Assembly (NCBI GenBank): GCA_004211235.1
Contig: SEEY01000069.1
Coordinates: 1-11,158, forward strand
DNA: 11,158 nt
Reading direction: 5' to 3'
DNA from: Rubrivivax sp.
Lineage (GTDB): Bacteria; Pseudomonadota; Gammaproteobacteria; Burkholderiales; Burkholderiaceae
Below, piece after piece: positions 7,293-11,158 of this stretch. The notes beneath the pieces were generated by a model. That model worked only from the letters and a program-made list of their open reading frames with translations, had not been told where the DNA came from and searched no databases. A program made the translations under genes and the position numbers. Position 1 is the first letter of the stretch. Each line of letters starts with the position of its first letter.

Positions 7293-8027
7293 ATGAGCCC
7301 ACTCTCCCCTGCCGCCGTCGAGCCCCTGAGCGTTGCCTGCGCAAGCTGCAATCTGCGCGAACTCTGTCTGCCTGTCGGGCTCAATCCCGCCGAGCTGTCG
7401 CGGCTGGACGGCCTCGTCGCCCAGCGCCGCAGCGTGGCGCGCGGCGAGGCGCTGTTCCGCCACGGCGAGCGCTTCCAGGCGCTGTACGCGGTGCGCACCG
7501 GCTTCTTCAAGACCCGCGTCGGCAGCGAGGACGGCCGCGACCAGGTCACCGGCTTCCAGATGGCCGGAGAACTGCTCGGGCTGGACGGCATCAGCAGCGA
7601 CCACCACCACTGCGACGCCATCGCGCTGGAGGACTCGTCGGTCTGCGTCATTCCCTATGCCCAGCTGGAGACGCTGTCGCGTGAGTTCACCGTGCTGCAG
7701 CAGTCCTTCCACCGGCTGATGAGCCGCGAGATCGTGCGCGACCACGGCGTCATGCTGCTGCTCGGCAACATGCGCGCGGAAGAACGGCTGGCCGCCTTCC
7801 TGCTGAACCTGACGCAGCGCCTGGAGGCCCGCGGCTTCTCGGCTTACAGCGTCGTGCTGCGCATGACGCGCGAGGAGATCGGCAGCTATCTGGGGCTGAA
7901 GCTGGAGACCGTGAGCCGCACGTTCTCGCGCTTCCACGACGACGGCCTGCTGGACGTCAAGCAGCGGCAGCTCCGCATCCTGAACCAGCCCGGCTTGCAG
8001 GCCTTGGTCAACAACAGTCGTTGCTGA
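7293..8027 (+). CDS. fnr: FNR-family oxygen-sensing transcription regulator
   Basis: 244-residue CRP/FNR-family regulator. Cys16-x2-Cys19-x5-Cys25 plus Cys118 reproduce the four [4Fe-4S] ligands of E. coli FNR (Cys20, 23, 29, 122), so it should be a true oxygen sensor. The beta-roll effector domain spans about 30-130, including HGERFQALYAVRTGFFKT and the betaproteobacterial SSDHHHCDAIALEDSSVCVIPY. A dimerisation helix follows (about 135-175), then the helix-turn-helix TREEIGSYLGLKLETVSRTFSRF with Glu205, Ser208 and Arg209, the residues that read TTGAT in FNR. The ATG at 7293 is chosen by alignment with FNR length. Longer upstream frames run antisense through hemN and are spurious. No Shine-Dalgarno sequence is seen. 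It is divergent from hemN across a shared FNR box. Confidence 0.95.
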   Translation: MSPLSPAAVEPLSVACASCNLRELCLPVGLNPAELSRLDGLVAQRRSVARGEALFRHGERFQALYAVRTGFFKTRVGSEDGRDQVTGFQMAGELLGLDGISSDHHHCDAIALEDSSVCVIPYAQLETLSREFTVLQQSFHRLMSREIVRDHGVMLLLGNMRAEERLAAFLLNLTQRLEARGFSAYSVVLRMTREEIGSYLGLKLETVSRTFSRFHDDGLLDVKQRQLRILNQPGLQALVNNSRC

Positions 8028-8078
8028 GTTGAGGCCCTCGTCCAGGCTCGCCGCGCTGAACGCGGGCGACCCTGGCCG

Positions 8079-8092
8079 GTCCCCGAGGGGAC
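8079..8092. other. stem-loop 1 of the fnr-BON gap
   Basis: GTCCCC-GA-GGGGAC is a perfect short palindrome that can fold as a five-pair stem with a CGAG tetraloop. It is directly contiguous with the next stem-loop. There is no T-run, so it is not a standard terminator. Confidence 0.5.
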
Positions 8093-8101
8093 GGCGATGC
8101 T
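8084..8101 (+). repeat. 18-base dispersed motif, copy A
   Basis: CGAGGGGACGGCGATGCT occurs here and again, inverted, at 10189-10206. Here it forms the 3' half of stem-loop 1 plus the 5' arm of stem-loop 2. The match continues as YGG beyond the 18 identical bases. The role is unknown; it could be a family of intergenic repeats. Confidence 0.55.
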
Positions 8102-8129
8102 TGGGGCATCCAGCCCCAAACACATCGCC
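8093..8129. other. stem-loop 2 of the fnr-BON gap (7+7 base pairs)
   Basis: GGCGATG (8093-8099) pairs with CATCGCC (8123-8129), and inside it TTGGGGC (8101-8107) pairs with GCCCCAA (8113-8119) around ATCCA. All 14 pairs are Watson-Crick, with a small asymmetric bulge (1 versus 3 bases). There is no downstream T-run on the plus strand. It lies 66 bases after the fnr stop codon. It may mark the fnr mRNA 3' end or be a repeat-type element. Confidence 0.55.
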
Positions 8130-8132
8130 AGA

Positions 8133-8155
8133 CGGGCCGGCTTGGGAGCGGCCCG
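8133..8155. other. stem-loop 3 of the fnr-BON gap
   Basis: CGGGCCG (8133-8139) pairs perfectly with CGGCCCG (8149-8155) over a nine-base loop, three bases after stem-loop 2. It is a third consecutive GC-rich hairpin and again lacks a T-run. Confidence 0.45.
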
Positions 8156-8177
8156 GCGCTCCGCCCAAATACAGGAA

Positions 8178-8196
8178 GGCCCCGCGGGGCGGGGCC
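8178..8196 (-). terminator. terminator of the BON-domain gene
   Basis: On the minus strand GGCCCCG pairs with CGGGGCC over a five-base loop, followed by TTCCTGTATTT. It lies about 20 bases past the BON stop codon. The T-run is interrupted, which is common in very GC-rich genomes. Confidence 0.65.
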
Positions 8197-8216
8197 GGGA
8201 ACCAGGGTGCGGCGGT

Positions 8217-8561
8217 TTAGCCGACCTTGATCTCGTTGCGCACTTCCTTCACGCCGGGCACGGCTTGCACGGCCTTGATGGCCTTCTGGGCCAGCTCGGC
8301 GCTGGGGGCGGCGCCCTTGACGACGACGACGCCGGCGGCGCTGCTGCTGACGGTCAGCGGCAGGGCTTGCAGGTCCTTGTCCTGCTGCAGCACGGCCGCG
8401 GCCTGGGCTGTGACGCTTGCATCGCCGGGCTGCGCCTGGGCGCCCTGCTCGGCCGGAGCTGGCGTCGCCGGGGCCGGTGCGGTCTCGGCGGCGAAGGCAA
8501 CGGAAGCGCCGGTGGCGATCAGGGCGGCGGACAGCAGGCGGGCGAAGGTGGACGTTTGCAT
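8217..8561 (-). CDS. periplasmic BON-domain protein
   Basis: 114-residue exported protein. Residues 1-24 are a signal peptide ending AFA, with cleavage probably after Ala24. A Pro/Ala-rich linker (about 26-46) follows, then one BON domain (about 48-113) with the conserved L-x-V-x-(GVVVVKG) strand, an Ala-rich helix and VPGVKEVRNEIKV at the end. BON domains occur in OsmY, outer-membrane and secretin-associated proteins and are thought to contact lipid or peptidoglycan; the exact role here is unknown. AGGAGA six bases before the ATG is a strong Shine-Dalgarno sequence. A sigma54 promoter with IHF and GlrR-like sites lies upstream, next to a GlrR-type activator gene, so it is probably an envelope-response output of that system. 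No lipobox and no second BON domain are seen. Confidence 0.88.
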   Translation of the reverse strand: MQTSTFARLLSAALIATGASVAFAAETAPAPATPAPAEQGAQAQPGDASVTAQAAAVLQQDKDLQALPLTVSSSAAGVVVVKGAAPSAELAQKAIKAVQAVPGVKEVRNEIKVG

Positions 8562-8593
8562 TGCGGATCTCCTGAAGATGCGTGGGATTCAAA

Positions 8594-8617
8594 CGCGGCG
8601 CCGAAAAGGGCGCCACG
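8594..8617 (-). promoter_or_regulatory. 5'-terminal stem-loop of the BON mRNA
   Basis: CGTGGCGCC pairs with GGCGCCGCG over CTTTTC on the minus strand: nine pairs, one G-U. It begins one base after the start predicted from the sigma54 element (8618). A hairpin at the very 5' end usually protects an mRNA from decay. It could also weakly terminate read-through from glrR, since TTTG follows. Confidence 0.45.
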
Positions 8618-8629
8618 AACAGGCTTAGC

Positions 8630-8644
8630 GCAAAGGCTGTGCCA
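8630..8644 (-). promoter_or_regulatory. sigma54 (RpoN) promoter of the BON gene
   Basis: Minus-strand TGGCAC-AGCCT-TTGC matches the -24/-12 consensus TGGCAC-N5-TTGC with no mismatch, and the GG and GC dinucleotides are at the required 12-base spacing. Predicted start is 8618, giving a leader of about 57 bases to the BON ATG. It stands 111 bases downstream of the stop codon of a sigma54-activator gene, with an IHF site and two candidate activator sites upstream. Confidence 0.8.
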
Positions 8645-8663
8645 GCAGATCATTTCCTTTTGA

Positions 8664-8676
8664 AATCAATGCCTTA
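8664..8676. promoter_or_regulatory. IHF consensus site
   Basis: AATCAA-TGCC-TTA (8664-8676) fits the IHF core WATCAA-N4-TTR completely. Its centre is about 52 bases upstream of the predicted sigma54 start, between promoter and activator sites, where IHF bends DNA in many sigma54 promoters. The local sequence is unusually AT-rich for this window. Confidence 0.6.
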
Positions 8677-8718
8677 GAGAACTTCTGGCGTCCCGCAAAC
8701 CAGCCTCGGCCGCGGTTC

Positions 8719-8736
8719 TGTCGCCTGCTGGCGACG
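8719..8736. promoter_or_regulatory. candidate GlrR enhancer site 1
   Basis: TGTC-N10-GACG matches 7 of 8 fixed bases of TGTC-N10-GACA, the site described for enterobacterial GlrR, and contains the perfect dyad GTCGCC-TGCT-GGCGAC. It is centred about 110 bases upstream of the predicted BON start. It might alternatively be the stem of a glrR terminator, but no T-run follows. Confidence 0.55.
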
Positions 8737-8754
8737 GCATTCGCCCATGGGTCC

Positions 8755-10161
8755 CTAAGCGCCTGATTCGCCTGACAAACGGCTGTCGCTGAAACCCGAC
8801 GGTGCGGTTAGGGGGTCGGCGCGGAACTGCTGCGGATCCAGGCCGTGCTTCTGCATCAACCGGTAGAACTCGGTGCGGTTGCGGTCGGCCAGCCGTGCCG
8901 CTTCAGCCACGTGGCCGGAGGTCAGCTTGAGCAACTGGTTGAGATAGTCGCGCTCGAACCGCTGCTTGGCGTGCTGATAGCTCAGCACCTCGGCCGACGG
9001 CATCTGCAGCGCCCGCTGCACCTGCGCGAGCGGCACCAGCGGCGCGGTCGCCAGCACGCAGACCTGCTCGACGACGTTGTAGAGCTGGCGCACATTGCCC
9101 GGCCACGGCGCCGTCACCAGCGCATCCAGCGCATCGGGCGCGAAGCCCTTCACCCGCTTGCGGTGTCGCTCGGCGAGCGTCAGCAGGAAATGCTGGGCCA
9201 GCAGCGCGATGTCCTCGCGCCGCTCCGCCAGTGGCGGCAGGCTCAGCTTGACGACGTTGAGGCGGTAGTAGAGGTCGGGCCGAAAGGCGCCCTCCGTCAT
9301 CGCCAGCTCCAGGTCGCGGTGTGTCGCCGACAGCACGCGCACGTCCACCGCCAGCGCCTCGTTGCTGCCCACCGGGCGCACGACGCGCTCCTGCAGCACG
9401 CGCAGCAGCTTCACCTGCAAGGCCAGCGGCATGTCGCCGATCTCGTCGAGGAAGACCGTGCCGCCCTGCGCGGCCGGGATCAACCCCTGGCGGTGGCCCT
9501 GGGCGCCGGTGAACGCGCCCTTGACGTGGCCGAACAGTTCCGACTCCAGCAGCGCCTCGGGAATGGCTGCGCAGTTCACCGCCACGAAGGGCTTGCCGGC
9601 CCGCGGACTGGCGTTGTGCAGGGCCCGGGCCAGCAGCTCCTTGCCCGTGCCGCTGTCGCCGGCGATCAGCACGCTGGCATCGGTGGCCGCCACGAGCCGG
9701 GCCTCGGCCAGCACCTCCGCCATGCGCGGGCTGCGGCTGATGATCTCGCGGCGCCAGGCGCCATCGCCGCCTACCGGTGCCGGGCCGGGCGCGTTCGCCC
9801 GCAGCGCCTGGCCGACCTTGTCCAACAGCGCCTTGGCGTCATAGGGCTTGGTCAGGTAGGCATGGGCGCCGCGTGTCGTCGCCTCCACCGCGTCGGGGAT
9901 GCTGCCGTGCGCCGTCAGCAGGATGACCGGCAGCGACGGATGGCGCTCGCGCACCTCGTCGAACAAGGCCAGGCCGTCCAGGCCCGGCAGGCGCACGTCG
10001 GTGATGACGAGCGACGGCAGCTTGACCGCCAGATGCGCGAGCGCGGCCTCCGCGCTGGCGACGGCCTGCACGGCATGGCCCGCCGCCGTGAGCCGCATCG
10101 TCATCAGGCGCAGCAGGTCGGCGTCGTCGTCGACGAGGAGGATGGAAGCGGGTGCGGTCAT
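8755..10161 (-). CDS. glrR: sigma54-dependent response regulator GlrR (QseF-type)
   Basis: 468-residue NtrC-class regulator. Receiver domain 5-120: acidic Asp11/Asp12, phospho-acceptor Asp55, Thr83, Lys105, with LTAHGSIPDAVEAT as in E. coli GlrR. AAA+ domain about 143-380: Walker A GDSGTGKE (168-175), the sigma54-contact loop GAFTGA (215-220), Walker B FLDE (237-240) and WPGNVRQL. Fis-type helix-turn-helix about 405-440 with GRNRTEFYRLM-like sequence (ADRNRTEFYRLMQKHGLDPQQF). Family-specific stretches and gene order favour GlrR over other NtrC relatives. All activation motifs are intact. The ATG at 10161 has GAGGAG seven bases upstream. About 20 extra C-terminal residues are non-conserved, and their DNA holds a candidate enhancer site. 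It lies downstream of the kinase and lipoprotein genes, 160 bases from the latter. Confidence 0.88.
   Translation of the reverse strand: MTAPASILLVDDDADLLRLMTMRLTAAGHAVQAVASAEAALAHLAVKLPSLVITDVRLPGLDGLALFDEVRERHPSLPVILLTAHGSIPDAVEATTRGAHAYLTKPYDAKALLDKVGQALRANAPGPAPVGGDGAWRREIISRSPRMAEVLAEARLVAATDASVLIAGDSGTGKELLARALHNASPRAGKPFVAVNCAAIPEALLESELFGHVKGAFTGAQGHRQGLIPAAQGGTVFLDEIGDMPLALQVKLLRVLQERVVRPVGSNEALAVDVRVLSATHRDLELAMTEGAFRPDLYYRLNVVKLSLPPLAERREDIALLAQHFLLTLAERHRKRVKGFAPDALDALVTAPWPGNVRQLYNVVEQVCVLATAPLVPLAQVQRALQMPSAEVLSYQHAKQRFERDYLNQLLKLTSGHVAEAARLADRNRTEFYRLMQKHGLDPQQFRADPLTAPSGFSDSRLSGESGA
8784..8801. promoter_or_regulatory. candidate GlrR enhancer site 2 (inside glrR 3' end)
   Basis: A second TGTC-N10-GACG, again 7 of 8 fixed bases. 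Both sites share the longer frame CTGTCGC...GACGG. The centre-to-centre distance to site 1 is 65 bases, about six helical turns, so both would face the same side. It lies in codons for the variable C-terminal tail of GlrR. Confidence 0.5.
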
Positions 10162-10188
10162 GCGGAAACTCCTCGAATCTGCGGGCCG

Positions 10189-10206
10189 AGCATCGCCGTC
10201 CCCTCG
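10189..10206 (-). repeat. 18-base dispersed motif, copy B
   Basis: Reverse-strand copy of CGAGGGGACGGCGATGCT, identical to 8084-8101, in the gap upstream of glrR and about 28 bases before its ATG. Its flanks differ from those of copy A; this copy is not part of an obvious hairpin. Confidence 0.55.
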
Positions 10207-10221
10207 CGTGCTGAGGCCGGA

Positions 10222-10248
10222 CACAGGGCGCCCAGTGGGCGGCCTGTG
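10222..10248. other. intercistronic hairpin between qseG-like gene and glrR
   Basis: CACAGG (10222-10227) pairs with CCTGTG (10243-10248). After one G-G mismatch, CGCCC (10229-10233) pairs with GGGCG (10237-10241) around an AGT loop. These 11 pairs stand in the 160-base gap between two genes expected to be one operon. No T-run follows, so it may set the relative level of glrR by stabilising or attenuating the message. Confidence 0.5.
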
Positions 10249-10321
10249 CCTGCCCAAGGGCTGAGGCGTGAGCCGACGCGCGGCCTGCAAGGCCGAACAA
10301 CGTACTCCTTGAGCGAGCGGC

Positions 10322-10762
10322 TCATCGCTTGGCCGGTAGCGTTTGCTCGATGGCCTTGAGCGCTTCGAGCTTCTCGTTGAGCTGCTCATTGCGGCGCTGG
10401 CTGTCGCGCAGTTGCTGCGTCAACCTGTCGACGCTCTCCTGCAGGCGGCGCTGCTCCGCCAGGCGGGCGGCGAGCTGCGTCGCCAAGGGCTTCATCGGCT
10501 CGGCGCTCGCGTCCGCAGCAACGGCCTCGACCTGGGCGGCGGCCTGGGCCAGTTCGGCACTGCTGCGGCCCAGGGCCAGGGCCCTGCGCAGGTCCTCGAG
10601 CTGGCCCGTCAGCGCCTTGAGCTCGGCGATCTCGGCCGGTGGCGGCGGTGGCTCCGGGCAGACCGGCGCGGGCTGCTGCGGCGGCGGCGCGGGCGGCGGG
10701 GTCTGGCAGGCAGCCAGCAGCAACAGCAGCAGCAGGACGGGGGATTCAGACAGACGTCGCAT
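10322..10762 (-). CDS. qseG: QseG-like outer-membrane lipoprotein of the GlrK/GlrR system
   Basis: 146-residue lipoprotein. The signal peptide holds seven consecutive Leu (10-16) and the lipobox L-A-A-C with lipidated Cys19; Gln at +2 argues for outer-membrane sorting by the Lol rule. A Pro-rich stretch (22-43, several PPP) is followed by two Ala/Leu/Glu-rich helical segments, and 100-146 is a probable coiled coil. The end, QLNEKLEALKAIEQTLPAKR, resembles the C-terminus of E. coli QseG (about 237 residues), which sits between glrK and glrR and interacts with the kinase. This protein is much shorter and lacks the central QseG region, so homology rests on the C-terminus, lipoprotein nature and gene order. 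The start at 10762 overlaps the kinase gene by 17 bases, with a poor Shine-Dalgarno sequence. A second Cys (35) lies in the Pro-rich part. Confidence 0.7.
   Translation of the reverse strand: MRRLSESPVLLLLLLLAACQTPPPAPPPQQPAPVCPEPPPPPAEIAELKALTGQLEDLRRALALGRSSAELAQAAAQVEAVAADASAEPMKPLATQLAARLAEQRRLQESVDRLTQQLRDSQRRNEQLNEKLEALKAIEQTLPAKR
10715..10735 (-). repeat. CTG trinucleotide run in the lipoprotein signal peptide
   Basis: Seven Leu codons in a row, six CTG and one TTG, encode residues 10-16. A triplet run cannot shift the frame by whole-unit slippage but could alter the length of the hydrophobic core and so export efficiency. The TTG interruption reduces slippage. Confidence 0.7.
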
Positions 10763-11158
10763 GGGGTATCTCGATGCGGAAATGGGCGCCGCGGTCGCTC
10801 GGCAGCAGGCGGCAGCTGCCACCATGGGCCTGCACGATCTCGCGCACGATGGACAGGCCGATGCCGCTGCCACGGCGGGCACCGGGCATCTGGTGCCGGC
10901 CCTGATAGAAGGGTTCGAAGATGCGCTCGGCGTCCTCCGGCGCCACGCCGGGGCCGGCGTCGACGCAGTCGAGGCACAGCCGCTTGTGGTCGAGCACCGC
11001 CACCAGCGAGATGACGCCGCCCGGCGGGCTGAAGCGCACCGCGGTCACCAGCAGGTTCGCCAGCACCATGGCCAGCTTGTCACCGTCCACCACCGCGTTG
11101 CCGCCGGTTGCATCGACGTCGACGCGCAGGCCGCGCGCCTGCCAGAGCAGCCGCTGCT
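10746..11158 (-). CDS. glrK: sensor histidine kinase GlrK-like, C-terminal ATPase fragment (5' end outside window)
   Basis: The frame is open to the window edge, so only the last 136 codons are visible; the apparent internal GTG start at 11093 is not the gene start. The fragment is a HATPase_c domain: N-box LANLLVTAVRFSPPGG, G1 box DAGPG, F box RIFEPFYQG, G2 box RGSGIGLSIVREIVQAHGG and a final beta hairpin. In the N-box the second conserved Asn (NLLxNA in most kinases) is Thr (ACC codon), which could lower Mg-ATP binding. The HAMP, HisKA and sensor regions cannot be seen. GlrK identity is inferred from the following lipoprotein and GlrR genes; the 17-base overlap with the lipoprotein gene indicates an operon. 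Confidence 0.75.
   Translation of the reverse strand, partial: QRLLWQARGLRVDVDATGGNAVVDGDKLAMVLANLLVTAVRFSPPGGVISLVAVLDHKRLCLDCVDAGPGVAPEDAERIFEPFYQGRHQMPGARRGSGIGLSIVREIVQAHGGSCRLLPSDRGAHFRIEIPHATSV

Noticed and set aside
7209..8168. N-terminal extension of HemN through the fnr gene
   Set aside because: The frame is antisense to fnr; HemN has family length from 7208.
8719..8736. Reading the GTCGCC-TGCT-GGCGAC dyad as a glrR terminator
   Set aside because: No T-run on the minus strand, and a second TGTC-N10-GACG without dyad exists at 8784-8801, which favours protein-binding sites. A double role is not excluded.
8845..10359. 504-codon plus-strand frame opposite glrR
   Set aside because: Antisense shadow of a gene with all NtrC-family motifs; composition is that of reversed GC-rich coding sequence.
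1..11158. Search for mobile elements, CRISPR, tRNA/rRNA, toxin-antitoxin or phage genes
   Set aside because: No regularly spaced repeats, transposase or integrase motifs or tRNA-like cloverleafs were seen; all genes look like core chromosome with uniform codon use.

Overview
The window looks like chromosomal DNA of a high-GC betaproteobacterium, most likely Burkholderiales (Rubrivivax/Leptothrix/Roseateles-like). This rests on the strong GC3 bias, the clpS-clpA / cold-shock / monomeric isocitrate dehydrogenase neighbourhood, an FNR of the DHHxCDAIALEDS type, and an intact HemN. The genus is an inference. There is no sign of phage, plasmid, insertion sequence, CRISPR, tRNA or rRNA. Ten complete protein genes and two edge-truncated ones fill the window, and no stretch of 300 bases lacks a gene.

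Layout. (1) 1-511, minus: clpS followed by the start of clpA (4-base ATGA overlap), the N-degron adaptor and its unfoldase. (2) 700-945, plus: a cold-shock protein, divergent from clpS, with a terminator. (3) 1148-3388, plus: monomeric NADP-isocitrate dehydrogenase. (4) 3472-5138, minus: dimeric NADP-isocitrate dehydrogenase (Icd) followed by a carboxymuconolactone-decarboxylase-family gene. The two unrelated IDHs therefore converge. (5) 5203-8027: an oxygen-response module, hemN plus a SafE-like membrane protein on minus and fnr on plus, divergent around one near-perfect FNR box. (6) 8217-11158, minus: sensor kinase (3' part), a short QseG-like lipoprotein, a GlrR-type sigma54 activator, then a secreted BON-domain protein.

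The most interesting part is the last one. The kinase/lipoprotein/regulator trio has the gene order and sequence hallmarks of enterobacterial glrK-qseG-glrR. The BON gene just downstream has, in the right order and spacing, a sigma54 -24/-12 element (8630-8644), a perfect IHF consensus (8664-8676), and two copies of TGTC-N10-GACG (8719-8736 and 8784-8801). Each copy is one base from TGTC-N10-GACA, the site described for enterobacterial GlrR. The second copy lies inside the DNA encoding a non-conserved C-terminal tail of GlrR. I infer a self-contained envelope-response circuit: GlrK/QseG sense, GlrR activates sigma54, and a periplasmic BON protein is an output. GlrR control of a BON protein is not something I know to be described.

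Other points: the predicted +1 positions of clpS, fnr and hemN all fall at or within about 2 bases of the start codon, and these genes lack Shine-Dalgarno sequences, so several leaderless mRNAs are possible. The csp leader has a perfect Shine-Dalgarno sequence buried in a hairpin. The fnr-BON gap is full of stem-loops and carries an 18-base motif repeated upstream of glrR. All promoter, operator and hairpin calls are by eye, without folding or alignment software.
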